Below, piece after piece: positions 21,836 through 33,781 of a stretch of DNA of 64,000 bases. The position numbers and the translations under genes are program-made. The stretch is taken from positions 15,180,151-15,244,150 of the forward strand of contig CM060113.1 in assembly GCA_030522415.1 (NCBI GenBank), in the 5' to 3' direction. The notes beneath the pieces are model-generated. The model was not told the DNA's origin. It searched no databases and saw nothing but the letters and a program-made list of their open reading frames with translations. The first letter of the stretch is position 1. Every line of letters starts with the position of its first letter. The stretch comes from Channallabes apus. Its lineage: Eukaryota > Chordata > Actinopteri > Siluriformes > Clariidae.

Positions 21836-22083
21836 ACCACACAAATTGTTTATATTTGTATTATATTTATATATATTGGTTACGGTGCACCTTGTTTTTT
21901 TGTTTGTTGGTTTGATTTTGTATAATACACTTTGGTTTATTTCACTACAAGCTGTTGTGTCGCGTCGTATATTGTCCCGCCGCAGTTGCACAATACCGGA
22001 AGTGTGGTTTATCAGCCCATAGTTAGATTTCCGAATCCGTAATCTTGTAACAAACGGTTTAATATTAATCCAAGCGTTACACA
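21836..22083 (+). repeat. Gypsy LTR 3' fragment, plus strand
   Basis: Matches the last about 250 bp of the LTR at 25078-25778 (GTCGCGTCGTATATTGTCC, ATACCGGAAGTGTGG, CCAAGCGTTACA). It is opposite in orientation to the LTR at 19585-20301. Confidence 0.7.
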
Positions 22084-22200
22084 CGGAGGGACATCTTGTT
22101 TAAAACTCAGATATCGGTGAGTTAAACACTTCTTATTTTGCTGGTTTAAACACAGACATGCTCACAACAAGCTGAAGACAAATGATCTGAGGTTTGTCGC

Positions 22201-22340
22201 CGGCTCACTAGTATTTATAACCTGCGGCTGCGTCTAATCAGATGACGTCACCTGACCGAGGTTATATATAGCCAAAAAGTCTGCGTGTTTGCACACATGC
22301 TTCACAACCAGCAACAGGACAAAATGGTTCCCATAGCATT
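22201..22340. repeat. DIRS-like terminal repeat fragment
   Basis: Shares an ordered series of words with the DIRS terminal repeats at 45.2-45.4 and 47.9-48.07 kb: TATTTATAACCTGC, CAGATGACGTCACCTGACC, GAGGTTATATAT, ATGCTTCACAAC, GGTTCCCATAGC. It could be the 5' end of the minus-strand DIRS fragment at 17.2-18.8 kb, separated by later insertions, or an independent solo end. Confidence 0.6.
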
Positions 22341-23348
22341 TTAGAGTCCAAGCAGTGTAGAGAAATATTTCGGTATGACTTCATTGTTTTGTGCTGTGTA
22401 GTATAGTATTGTAATAGCTGATCAGAGTGATCAACTCCCCATGTGCTGGTTGTACGCAGTCACAGGACATGGAAATGTTCTACATAAGGCAGTATTTTAA
22501 CCACCTGGAACTAGCTTGTTTGTGCTAAATAACATTACCAGTGTTATAAGCTAACCAAAATGGAGCCAAATACATATTAGCAACCATAATCTAAAGCTAT
22601 CCAAAACAAGGTGAATATACAGTAAACATCTGTAAACTCCATAAGGCATTAGCTTAGCCACCGGGAAATATCATGTTTGTGCTACATGAGGCAGCATGTT
22701 AGCATGATTTACCTAAACTATATAAATGGCATTGAAAGCCAATGTGTCACACAAGCTGACAAGAGCTAGATGTAGTGAGGAAAATATTTACTAATATTAG
22801 TTTAATATTATCAGAATAAGAGTTATATAAGACTTAATAACTTACCCAGTGTAGCATGGGTCTATTCTCTGTTCAAAATGCTCCCGTTCGTCGTCGGAGT
22901 CACACAGTCTTCTTCTGAGGGAAATGTAAACTCCTCCCACTTTCCAGAACATTCAGAAGAGTTTCCGCGGATGTGTAAGCGCGTGCCATTTTCCAAAACG
23001 TGCAGAAAACTCACTGAATCTGAGTGTTTTCAAGCCTGTCTCTGTGTGTGTGTTGATCATGCTGGTGTCCGGGGGCGTGGCCTAGTATGTAAATGACCCG
23101 GACTGATTTCCGTGTGATTGGCGTGTGGGCGTGTCCTGCCTCGGGTCATTAGCAGATAAGTGTGACAGAAATTCTGTGCCTCTCCTTGGTTTCATACGGA
23201 TTACATAAACTGAGAATATTTGTTTTCAATGTGACTTGCATCATTTAAAAGTAGACACTTTAAGTTTTCTATAGATATGTTTCTCATTTCTCATTTCAGT
23301 TAATTTTAGTGACGTGTTTCAAAAAGATTTTCACGGAGACTGAGGTTT
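22341..23348. other. Non-coding interval
   Basis: No gene or recognised element. About 22880-23160 is richer in GC than its surroundings and may be part of an unidentified repeat. Confidence 0.4.
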
Positions 23349-23356
23349 CATATATG

Positions 23357-24016
23357 CAGTGGTGTCAAAAGTATTCACATTCATTACTTGAGTAGAAGTA
23401 TAGATACTAGGGTTCAAAAATACTTCTTTAGAAGTTGAAGTATCAACCCAAGCTTTTTACTTAAGTAAAAGTTTAAAAGTACTGGTTTCAAAACTACTTA
23501 AAGTATAAAAGTAAAAGTACCGTGAGGGGCGGCAAAAGCATTTAAGGGGGGGGGGGGTGGCGTTGTGCGCGTTCTGATCATGTGACGAGGGGGGGGCGTT
23601 GTGCGCGTTCTGATCATGTGACGGGGGGGCGGGGGCGTTGTGCGCGTTCTGATCATGTGACGGGGGGGGGGCGTTGTGCGCGTTCTGATCATGTGACGGG
23701 GGGGGGGCGTTGTGCGTGTTCTGATCATGTGACGGGGGGGGGGCGTTGTGCGCGTTCTGATCATGTGACCGGGGAGGGGCGTTGTGCGCGTTCTTATCAT
23801 GCGACCGGAGGGGTTGCGCATTCTGATCATAAAAATAGAGTAACGAGGCTGTTTTTAAAAAGTAAGGAGTAGAAAGTACAGATAATTGCTTAAAAATGTA
23901 AGGAGTAGAAGTAAAAAGTCGGCTGAAAAATAATTACTCCAGTAAAGTATAGATACCCAAAATTTCTACTTAAGTAAGGTAACGAAGTATTTGTACTTCG
24001 TTACTTGACACCTCTG
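23357..24016. mobile_element. hAT-type MITE with 8-bp target duplication
   Basis: Flanked by the direct repeat CATATATG at 23349-23356 and 24017-24024. The ends are CAGTGGTGTCAAAAGTA and, inverted, CAGAGGTGTCAAGTAACG. The body is rich in ACTTAAGTAAAAGT motifs and has no transposase frame. An 8-bp duplication with CAG(A/T)G termini fits hAT. Confidence 0.85.
23548..23835. repeat. GC-rich minisatellite inside the hAT MITE
   Basis: About eight imperfect units of roughly 36-39 bp, each with GCGTTGTGCGCGTTC, TGATCATGTGAC and a G run. Because units are near multiples of three, both strands show repetitive open frames, which are not taken as genes. Confidence 0.9.
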
Positions 24017-24024
24017 CATATATG

Positions 24025-24490
24025 TGCATATATCCTCATATACTGTATGTGGGCAATTAGGATACCAATTTCATGTGTTCGCACATAAGTTTTTTGCATT
24101 TTTTTTAGTTAGTTCTTAGTTATTGCCTTGATAATAGAAAATATGAGCTAGGCATCATGTATGACAGTTGCCAAAGTGAGATATAAGCTAAAATGACCAG
24201 ATCCTGCCATAGGAGACATATCTTGTATGTACATATAGGGCTTATATGTGGATATAAAGAAGCAATACAGGAGACCTATATGGCCTGTATATGCACATAT
24301 ATGCACCTCAATGTTGCCTATATGTGGCATATATACGCATATATGCAGCATATATATTATCATATATATGCATATATACTGCATATAGGTTTCATATATG
24401 CGCATATATCCTCATATAGGTGCGGATATATGCGCATATATACTGCATATAGGTTTCATATATGCTCATATATCCTCATATAGGTTCTTT
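24025..24490. repeat. AT-rich quasi-palindromic tandem repeat
   Basis: Dense CATATATGC/GCATATATC words. At about 24360-24485 a unit of about 64 bp (TACTGCATATAGGTTTCATA core) occurs about twice. It is prone to hairpins; open frames in it are chance. Confidence 0.7.
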
Positions 24491-24749
24491 CCATGTGGGT
24501 CAGCTTGCTCTATGTGTCTGTGTGCGCTCGTGTCATTGGACACCGTGCCACGCACACAGACCCCTCCTACTTTCACCTTCACAGACACACAGATACACAC
24601 ACTCTTTCCCTCTGCTCTACGGAATACGGAAACATTGCTCTGTCGCAATTCTTTGTGTGAAAAGACTGGAGGAAGGGTAACTGTGTAAGATGAGAAGGGA
24701 GTCAGAGGAGATTACTTTAGATTCACACATATCCACATTTATTTTTTTG

Positions 24750-24882
24750 GGCTGTGGGCCAAACAATTTGAGTTTCCATTATTTCTTATGGGAAAATTCA
24801 ATTTGGTTTATGTTTTGGAATACAAGCCCGCTACTGGAGTGAATTTTGCTCTTAAACCAAGGTTCTACTTTAATGGCAAAAA
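24750..24882. mobile_element. Possible Tc2/pogo-like MITE end
   Basis: Contains TTTGAGTTTCCATTA, TTCTTATGGGAAAATTC and AAACCAAGGTTCTAC, words I associate with the other end of the repeat family at 16521-16815. Boundaries are uncertain. Confidence 0.35.
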
Positions 24883-24942
24883 TATGAATGATGTGGGTAA
24901 ACTATAACAAAGACAGTATTCTAACACTTCTCGTTCCTCCCC

Positions 24943-24944
<2 letters not shown>

Positions 24945-25022
<78 letters not shown>

Positions 25023-25041
25023 ACACACACACACACACACA
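24945..25041. repeat. (CA)n microsatellite
   Basis: Nearly 100 bp of CA units with two small interruptions. Confidence 0.95.
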
Positions 25042-25077
25042 CTTCTTAGCTTCCTTTTCTTTCTTTTTAGTTCACAG

Positions 25078-25778
25078 TGTAGCGCAGCCACACAAAAGGA
25101 CACTTTCAACAACAGGGAAATGGTTGTAGAGCTAATGCTGCTCACCTGTGGCGAAGGTGTGCCCTAGCGGTTTCTGTTTCCCCTTTGACAGTGTTGGTCA
25201 CCGGGCAAGTTCCCACGCGCAGGCCTGATCGCGACGCAAGGGAACCCGGAAGTGACGTGGGTCACATGAGCCCGGCATAAAGCCGGAACTGGCGTAGAAG
25301 CCGGCATGGAGAGATGTTGACAGCGCGCTGCATGGTTTTGGAAGCTGAGAGCCTGTTTGTGGATTACCCGTTGTTAATTTCATTCAGTACCCAGCTCATT
25401 CCGTTTCTCGATCTCCCAGACCTACCATCGTCATCTGGTGAGATCGAACCATCTCTCTAACTCACCATTTTCACCCCAATTGCCGTTTTTCAGACACTGA
25501 CTATCATACACACACTCACACACCCGCATACATCACACACACACTATTTATATTTGTATTATATTTGTATATATTGGTTTGTGGTGCACCGTGTTTGTTT
25601 ATTTATTTATTTATTCTGTATAATACACTTGGTTTAATTTAGTATCATTGTTTTGTGTCGCGTCGTATATTGTCCTGCCGCGGTTGCGCAATACCGGAAG
25701 TGTGGTTTACTAGCCCCTATTTAGATTCCCGAATCCGTTTTCTTGTAACCAAGCGGTTTTATAAATCCAAGCGTTACA
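25078..25778 (+). repeat. Solo gypsy LTR, plus strand
   Basis: Starts TGTAGCGCAGCC and ends GCGTTACA, 701 bp, matching the LTR at 19585-20301. No internal region was found on either side. The flanks share ACAG (25074-25077 and 25779-25782), which could be a short target duplication, though the sequence after the LTR also resembles that after the fragment ending at 22083. Confidence 0.7.
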
Positions 25779-25849
25779 ACAGGAGGGACTCAGTGTTGCC
25801 TTTCCATCAACATCAACTTAATATATACTTTATTTGATGGCTGTAACAC

Positions 25850-26250
25850 CTTAGTCTACATAACCACTGGGAGCGAATGTGAACAAGGAAGTTTTGGCAG
25901 CTGTTAGAGCATAAAGACAAACAGGCAAATACTGTACAGTACATAGGCTTTGTTCCTTTAATCTAAAGTGGCTTTCCATTTACAATAAAAACACACTTTG
26001 GGGTCTGTGACTCATTGTTGTGAAGTTGTAAACTAACAAAGCATAAAGCACTCACATTCTCCCTAAACTATTATTTTCTTTCTGAACAACGAAACCATGA
26101 AATCATCTAATTGTCTGTTGTAGTAACTGGTTTGTTATAAATATGGAGGATGGAGGGTGCTGTTAAATCACCTATAACATTATAAAAGGAAACTATCTAG
26201 AAAATTGGAAACAATTACTTATTAACATATACTCAATAATTTTATTGATG
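25850..26250. repeat. Diverged duplicated block, copy 1a
   Basis: GAAGTTTTGGCAGCTGTTAG, AAGACAAACAGGCAA and GTGGCTTTCCATTTACAAT recur at 44874-45000 and, after the DIRS insertion, around 48085-48125 (GAAGTTGTAAACTA). No coding content. Confidence 0.6.
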
Positions 26251-26252
26251 TA

Positions 26253-27599
26253 AATTTTTATTTTTTTTTTACAGACGCTAGGACACATTTCTCAATTGAG
26301 AAATACTCAAGTGAGCACAACAGAAGTCTATGTGGGCTAAACTGATGATCGATTATCATTGTTTTGGCACAAAATGCATTCAATGACTACATCTCTCAAA
26401 TTTCATGAATTCTTTTCTCACTCAGACACAACAACTGCCAAAAATCTTTGTACATACAGGACATTTTACACATGCTTACATACTGTTTTCAAAACTGTTA
26501 AACTTATGTTCAAAACAATAACATAATGCAAAACTGAATAAAATTCAACAGCAATATTTTATTGAAACATATTTTAAATCTAAAATTGCAGTTTAACCAG
26601 CCACAGCTGATTCTCATTGTAGATGAACATCTACACAGGTGTTACTCTGAATAGGTTTGTATTGTGATGTAAACATGGACCCAGCCAGAAATAGACAAGT
26701 GGCTGAAAGACGAAGAAGAGTGGCTGGGAGGGGGCGAGGAATACGTATGCGTGGTGGAAGAAGAATAAGAGGATGATCAAGAGCTGTAGTCTCAGATGAG
26801 ATCAGAGCTACTGTAATTGATCATGTAGTAAATCATGGTCTCTCAATGAGAGAGGGTGGTCAGAGAGTGCAGCCAAATCTGCAACGCTCTACAGTGGCAT
26901 CTGTTGTTAGAGTTTTCCGGCAAACCAACAGGTAACTTGTATTCTGCAAGGGCACTTGACTCAGTTGCACATTTCAGAAGTAAATGTGTAATTGTTTTTG
27001 CATTGAATGCTGGATGTCTGGACATATCAGCAGAAGATTGCCAGGGATGGATCAGGCATGCCAGAAGATTCTTTCCTAGGTGTATTGCCCTAGATGACAT
27101 AAGATGTGATGTGGATGAGAACCTGTGGCCAAATGGAGAAGACTATTGTATCTGTATCAGTGGATGGTGTAAATTCTTGTATTGGAATTACTTAGTGCAA
27201 AAAAATAAAAATAAATAAACAACATAAAATATTGACGAATTCTGCATCATGTCTGATTCATTCCAGTAACATATATTGCAGTTATAAACAATATACATTG
27301 CAATTATAAACAGAAATGTGTCCTTGTTTTACACAAGAAAACATGTTAGTGTTTTTTAGGTCATTGTTTTGTGGGTGACCTTGTATAAGTGTATTTGTCG
27401 GCTGTAACCTTTGCTAGTGTTCTGGAAGAATGAGTTTATTTGAGACCTGAATAAAGTGTTTTGGTAGTTTATTTGGTAGTGCATTTTGAATGTGAAATTA
27501 ACTTTGCCAAGCTGAAAGTCGGTTAGGAGAACTGTGTGAAGAGTTTTGCAAAAGTGACCTAAGTATTGAGAAATGTGTCCTAGCGTCTGTAAAAAACTG
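26253..27599 (+). mobile_element. Tc1/mariner-superfamily transposon, copy 1 (internally deleted)
   Basis: Inverted ends share ACAGACGCTAGGACACATTT (about 26271 and, inverted, about 27590), with a TA at each flank (26251-26252, 27600-27601). It holds N- and C-terminal transposase pieces of the same family as the element at 34117-36028. Confidence 0.7.
26674..27165 (+). pseudogene. Transposase relic, N- and C-terminal parts only
   Basis: From the ATG at 26674 the frame is basic (RRRRVAGRGRGIR) and then helix-turn-helix-like (VNHGLSMREGGQRVQPNLQR) up to about 26930, with one in-frame stop. The catalytic centre is deleted. About 27030-27165 encodes CQGWIRHARRFFPRC and DDIRCDVDENLWPN, which aligns with CRAWIRHSRDD...CDVDESLWPD at about 35010-35075. 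Confidence 0.65.
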
Positions 27600-27911
27600 T
27601 AGTCAATGGTCTTGAAAATGACATAGGAAAAAATTAATGAAAAATGTAAATAATATGGTTCAGTCCTACAATACAAATCACAATAGAAAACAATACTAAA
27701 GGTTAGTTAAGACAGTTGTTTTCTAAACTGCCAAACCTTCAGTGTCACTCCTAAAAGCATGCAGACTGTTTCTATTATTCTGCAACAGTTTGTGGTTTCC
27801 AGTTGAATGGAACTCATTGCAGACACACCCTGCAACTACTCCATAGTCCATAGGAAGCAGAGAGACCTGATTATCACCAAAACTAAGACTGAAAACAACA
27901 ATGCTGTAGAG

Positions 27912-28042
27912 CAGTGGTTCTCAAATATTGTCCTGGAGAAACACCTGCCTTGCTTATTTAAATTTTTTGGGAGCAGAATAAAACACCAAATAGTGATGTG
28001 CACGGTGCATTTGTCCTCCGAGAAAAGGGTGGAGAACCACTG
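27912..28042. mobile_element. Short hAT-like MITE
   Basis: About 131 bp with inverted ends CAGTGGTTCTCAA and GAGAACCACTG. The base pairing extends a few bases into the flanks, and no clear 8-bp direct repeat is seen. Confidence 0.55.
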
Positions 28043-30338
28043 CTCTAGATTATGTTGCCTAAAAATGAATGATTATACTGAATGTTAGCTGAAATGTTGT
28101 TGAAATAATGTTAGCAAGTCTTTTGCATTTATTTTAAAAGAAGCATCTGATTATAAACTTCTGGAACACTGTTCTTTTTTTTCTTTACAATGCTGCTTTT
28201 CCAAAAATACCAAGTAAATGTACAGTAATCAAGCGCATATACCAAGACCTGAATGCTTAGTCTTACAATACAACCCAGAATGGAAAACAATCAAAGACAA
28301 CCTTCCAAAGCTATTCAAATATGTGTTTAGAACGTAGAACTTGGTGAGATTTTATCATAAAACAAAAATCTTTTCTCAGTGTAGTTGCCTTAGGGGAACA
28401 GAGTTAGATTGTGCGGTTTACTGCAGATAGTTGGTAAATATGGATCGGCCTTAGGTAGGTTGCACAGAGGATTTTTTACATTCACTTTGTTGTATTGTAT
28501 ATAATATAATAATACTTCTGGCAAAGTTAAAGTTACTTTTATAAAAAAAAAATTAATCACCAGTGCGTATATATAAACAAAACAACATGAGAAAAAAAAA
28601 CAATCCCTGCTTTTACTCCTTCTTCCATGCATTTATTGCAGTTCAAACAAGGCTTCTCCATGATGTGACCTCATACAAAAAGATACACTCCTTGATATTG
28701 TTGCTTAGCTTTGCAGTTCTCTGGCAAGGCATGCCATACTTGCATAAACATGGAAAGTGGGCATTTGAATGAGAGTTTGAGGCCCAGTAAGATAATTAAC
28801 ATACGCACTTTAATTCATTAAAGAAATAGTAATATATGGGACCTTGTCTAATAAAAAACACTAAATGAAAAAAGATGGTAATAGGAATCTTCAGTAAGTA
28901 AATAACAAATAAAGCATTTAGAAAAGACAACTGTTGTACCTCTTAGAGAGGATTACACTTACGTCTTATTACAAACATAATGGCATTAGTTTGACAACAA
29001 TTATTTTATTAAATATATACATATTTTATAGTTGAACATTTTTGTTAAGGCTTGTCATTAAGTAGAGTAATTCTTTCAAGCATTAGGTTGCTTTTGTGTA
29101 ATAAGTAATATATAATTCATGTAACCCTGTTCTATACCATACTGTAGTAGTACAGTATGTAACACAAATTAGCATAAAAAAATACTCAAAAAAAAGTATA
29201 ATTATATACAATAAACTTGTGTTTAAACTAAAATGTGTTTAAAAAGCTTTTCTTTATTATAGTGTTTACAATTATATTTGAAGACTGCTTTATCAGGCTT
29301 AAGAGTTCATAGTGCCATCTCACATTACCACACCTTGGCTTTTAATTACTCTAACTGATTTACAGTACTAGTTACTAGTTTACAGTATGTGTAATTACAC
29401 AGAAGGAATGTCTGGCATTATGAATGCGATTCATACCTACATGTTCCTATGTCAGTAAGATTTTTTATGGAGTATGTGATGTTTTATGAAGATGACTGTT
29501 TATTTTTCAACCATTTATTAAAAATAAATGAATTCATGTGCATATGTGCACTTTTAATTCAAGTTTAATAACAATACCTATCACAAGTCCATTGTACAGG
29601 AATCAAGATGTACAATTAGATTACCTAATTTTCGTGATCTAATTGTGGCAAGAAAAACCTCCCTGACATGAGGAACAACTCTTAGTAGGAACCATGTAAG
29701 AAGAAACCAGAATCAAATGAGTACCTGGTTAATGCTGGATACTGTAATTAAAAACAAAACAACATTTCATAGTCCTTTCATATAGTAAGTAATTAATCAG
29801 ATTTGTTGATTATGTGTCAATTTCTGTAATGCCTTTCTAATGCCCAAAATGTATGTAACACATAGTAATGTTAATGAAAATCCACAAAAGCCATAAATGG
29901 CAAGTTATGTCCAGTTATATTAAACATCATTACAATGTATTCAAAATGCATTTTCTTTCTTAAGTAAATAGTAGTAAATAGATGTTGGCCCTTGCAGAAA
30001 TCAAATATCTTGTGCACAAATTAAAAAGGCCTAGTTGAAATTCGTAATTGTAGAAATAAAATATGAAACCTTTTTCACTTTATGAACTATTTCCACAATT
30101 GTACTGTACATGTTTTTGTGTACAAAACTTCCAGGTTTGTAGAAAATGCATGTAGGTTGAATTACTTGGGAGTTTGGGATCTTCACTTATAAATTTTTTT
30201 ATCAATTTATTCATAAAAAAGTGATTTACTTACATGTCAAATGTGTGTCACAAATGTTTCCAGTCCCATATCACATTGTTATTTTCATTTAGGTTTTTTG
30301 GGTTACACAAGGATTATACACTGACAGTGGAGGAACTA
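28043..30338. other. Non-coding, diverged duplicated block, copy 1b
   Basis: No gene. Segments at about 28190-28500 (GATTGT...CTGCAGATAGTTGGTAAA, GGTTGCACAGAG) and 28800-28990 (AAAGAAATAGTAATAT, GAGGATTACA) recur in order at 48430-48640 and 50660-50910. About 29300-29350 weakly resembles the CATCTCACACTACCA blocks at 41, 42 and 43 kb. Confidence 0.55.
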
Positions 30339-30458
30339 TACTCACCAAAAAAAGAAACGTCCTCTGACTTGCAACTGTTTTTACTTCCAGTAAACTTAAT
30401 GTGTAAATATTTGTATGAACACTAAAATAGTCAACACCATAAGACATAAACTAAAAAT

Positions 30459-30927
30459 CAGAGGTGGAAAGAGTAATAAAATTTTGTACTCAAGTACAAG
30501 TACTGTTACTTCAGTGAAATTTTACTTAAGTACAAGTAAAGTTACCATTATAAAAATCTACTCAAGTAAAAGTAAAAAGTAGCTCATTAAAAAAATTACT
30601 CAGAGTAAAGATACAGAGTTACTATTTTATTTTAATTTTTTTAACAGCGGGGGTAGGATGAGGCATTCTAGCATAGTTCAAAAAAGATGAGCAGATATAA
30701 ATCTCAAACTAGTTGTTTTTAACTGAAGGAACACCTTTGCATAATAAAGCTGTTGTCTTTCTTGTGCTTGAAAATCAAAGTGGTCACTTAAATGTGGTGT
30801 TACGTCCCAGTCTCGGGCCAACCAGCAAAAGAATGGTTCAGGGTTCTATTTTAAACTGTATGGAAATGGTGTCATATGGCAGAAAGAACTAGATCCAATC
30901 ATTAACTGATGAAATAATGAGGTTTGT

Positions 30928-31000
<73 letters not shown>

Positions 31001-31538
31001 AGGAGGTGGAGGATCAGATTCAGGGTGGACCCAGGCCAAAATAATAAACTGTACTGTAGCTACTGTAGATTACCTGCAAAAAAAAAGAAAAAAAGAAAAA
31101 GAAACACACACACACAAACAAACAAAAATACAGGTACCTTCCCCGACCAACCAAACCAAAGGGACAAAGCAATAATCAAAGTCAATGGGAGGCAAAAAGT
31201 CAAAACCGGAATACAAAAACCGGAGACAATCAGATAACCTGGAGTGGAGTCTGGAGCGGCGCGCGACCAGGACATGTTACTGTACACACACGCGAGCGCA
31301 ATGAAGCATTTATACAAAGCATAATATTTTTTAATTTTTTAGCATTTTCATTCATTTATTTTTTAGTCAGTAGCGAATATGATTTAAAATGTAGCGAATT
31401 AGAATACTTCAAACAAAACGTACTTAAGTAAAAGTAAAATTACAGATTTTAAAAACTACTTTAAAAAGTAGAAATACACAAAAAAACTACTCAATTACAG
31501 TAACGCGAGGAAATGTAATTCGTTACTTTCCACCTCTG
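30459..31538. mobile_element. hAT-type MITE with 8-bp target duplication
   Basis: Flanked by CTAAAAAT at 30451-30458 and 31539-31546. Ends CAGAGGTGGAAAGAGTA and inverted CAGAGGTGGAAAGTAACG. The ACTTAAGTAAAAGT-rich body resembles the MITE at 23357-24016. It has no transposase and contains a CA microsatellite. Confidence 0.87.
30931..30999. repeat. (CA)n microsatellite
   Basis: About 34 CA units inside the hAT MITE. The His/Thr-rich open frame over it is an artefact of the repeat. Confidence 0.95.
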
Positions 31539-31599
31539 CTAAAAATGTTTCACAATGTGTCCCTGAATGAAGGGAGGCTCAAAATCAAAAGAATTACCA

Positions 31600-31777
31600 G
31601 TCAGTATCTGGTGTGGCCACCAGCTGCTTGAAGTACTGCAGTGCATCTCCTCCTCATGGACTGGACCAGATTTGTCAGTTCTTGCTGTGAGATGGAGGGA
31701 TTGTGTGTTCCTGGTGTGACTCGGGCAGTTGTTGTGGCCATCCTGTACCTGTCACGCAGGTGTGATATTCGGATGTA
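31600..31777 (-). pseudogene. Tc1-like transposase, second DNA-binding part joined to C-terminal end
   Basis: On the minus strand this continues the transposase whose N-terminus is at 33782-34002. It reads TTTARVTPGTHNPSIS, then directly QQELTNLVQSMRRR and AAGGHTRY, followed by a stop. The first part belongs to the paired-like DNA-binding region, the second to the extreme C-terminus, so the entire DDE core has been lost. Confidence 0.7.
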
Positions 31778-33778
31778 CACTCTAAAAAATGCTGGGTTAA
31801 AAACAACCTAGTCTGGGTTGTTTTTAACCCAACTGCTGGGTAAATATAGGACTAACTAAATGCTGGGTTAATTTAACCCAGCAAAATGGGTTATTTGTTT
31901 AACCCAACAAGATGGGTTAAAAATTCAATCCAAATGCTACGTCATATTTAACTATAATGCTGGGTTAATTCTACCACATGAATTGGTCAAATGTCCTATA
32001 TGTTTGGGGTTTGTTGGTTCATTTTAAATAGAATGTTGGGTTAATTCTACTGTACCTCACAAATAGGTTATTATTATTTTCATGTTTCACAGTGAATCTG
32101 TAAAAAAAAAAAAAACACCCATGTCTATTAAACAGTTACAGTAAATTACTTTGATATACTGGTCTATTACAAAAAACCATACATATATCCAATAAACAAC
32201 ATCCTATTAAATGTTCTTAGAAAAAACATTTATTTTTCAAAAGCACAAGAACAGATAATCAACAGTGACATCATTATTATACTATTACTGACAAGGGCAG
32301 AATGGAGTAATTGCACAAATAGACTGAGGCAGCTTCTACAGAGCAGGATCTCTCTGTGACTTAAGATATCTTTTCTGCAGAACAAAACTATCCAGTCCTG
32401 GTCTCATTTTAACATACAAACACTGTATGACTTTTCAGGTAGGCCTCGCTATTTCATAGCAACATTACTGAGAGCAGCGCTGGTCATTATCTCCCAACGT
32501 CAGGATGTACAGTAGGGATTAGGGGCCTCGACACTTCAGCCTGCTGGAGGTATTCCACCATGTTGGTTCCAACCTTAGAAAGAAATAAATGAAAGTTAAA
32601 ATTTTGTTGAATAGCAAAGATTAAACTGAATAAGACTATTAAATTACAAAGCTGCCCATTAAGATAGGGTATAGGTAACCTAAAACAAAAACATGGAGAC
32701 AGCTACTACCAAACATAAAACAGCAAAATAAGCATGGCTTTTAGGATACCGCTCTTTATGTCAGACTAGTTGATATTGTAGTCTGCATTGATTTTAAGCT
32801 AATTACCGAAAAAATTTCATAGCTGATGTCATACTGTACATTACAATCACCAAAATATTAAAACTTCCATCTAGTAGTTACCTGTACCGCTGTGGTACTT
32901 TTTCCTGTAGTTGGCGCGTTGACTGATAGTTAATTTAACTTTGGTTAAAGAGGGCTACCTGGTTAGCTTACATGGCTATTACTGGTGATACATTTGCTTA
33001 CTTGCCAAAGGGGGAAAGGTGTAAAATATTGTTATAACTCGGGAGAAACGCAGGAGAAATTTGACCGCAGAGTAAATTACTAGCTAGTGAAAAACGGGAG
33101 GGTTAGCAGGTCTGCATATTTGTGAGAGGGTCAGTGTTTGGTAAAAACCCCAGCATTTTATTGTCTCAAGCAGTGAGATTAATAAAGTTCTAAAGTGGTT
33201 GCTAACGCTAGCAAACTAACTAAATGTCTGCGTCATGCTAGCACTACAGTTAACAGTTTAGCGTTCATTCATCACTTCACCATCTTCGTAACCCTGCAAA
33301 CATTCTACAGAGAAAGCTAAAAAGCTCAGACATCTTAGCCGTTTCTTTCATACACAGGTGGGGTGGCTAGCAGCTATTCTCAGCTAAATTACATCCAGTA
33401 CCTCAGACCAGCCGGAAAGTTTGTGTGTAACCTTAACACGGTAACAGTAATAAATGTTACATATAGTAATAATTTTTCAGTCATATGTGAATTAGGTGAG
33501 TTAACATGTGTATACAGACCTTGTATTTAACATCATTTTCCCTTAAATGCCCGAGGAGGATGAACCGTCATCAGTGGTTTGGGAGCTCAAGAGACACGAA
33601 GCTGAGTCATAGCCGCTGAATCCACCAGTGACCTTTGGGGGAGGGGCCGAGCAAACTTCAACCCAGCAGCTGGGTTACACAAAAACTACCCAACTCTCTG
33701 AAAATAACCCAGAAAAATGACCCAACACCGGCAACCCAGCGTTTGGGTAGAAAAAACAACCCAGCATTTTTTAGAGTG
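31778..33778. mobile_element. 2-kb non-autonomous DNA transposon with CACTCTAAAAAATGCTGGG ends
   Basis: Perfect inverted ends CACTCTAAAAAATGCTGGG, each flanked by TA (31776-31777, 33779-33780; GTAC on both sides if one more base is counted). Sub-terminal GGGTTAA/TTAACCC words are repeated in both orientations. No transposase frame. The superfamily is not certain; a TA target would fit Tc1/mariner or ISL2EU-like elements. Confidence 0.75.
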
Positions 33779-33781
33779 TAC

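Noticed and set aside
23548..23835. CRISPR-like regular repeats
   Set aside because: Eukaryotic context, imperfect head-to-tail minisatellite without unique spacers or cas genes.
23498..23872. Repetitive proteins of about 100 residues on both strands
   Set aside because: They are the minisatellite read in frame; no codon bias or homology.
24921..25145. Cys/Val-rich minus-strand frame
   Set aside because: Translation of a CA microsatellite running into the gypsy LTR.
27807..28088. Plus-strand frame of 93 codons
   Set aside because: It covers a short hAT-like MITE and flank; no coding signature.
30917..31237. His/Thr-rich open frame
   Set aside because: Translation of a CA microsatellite and MITE sequence.
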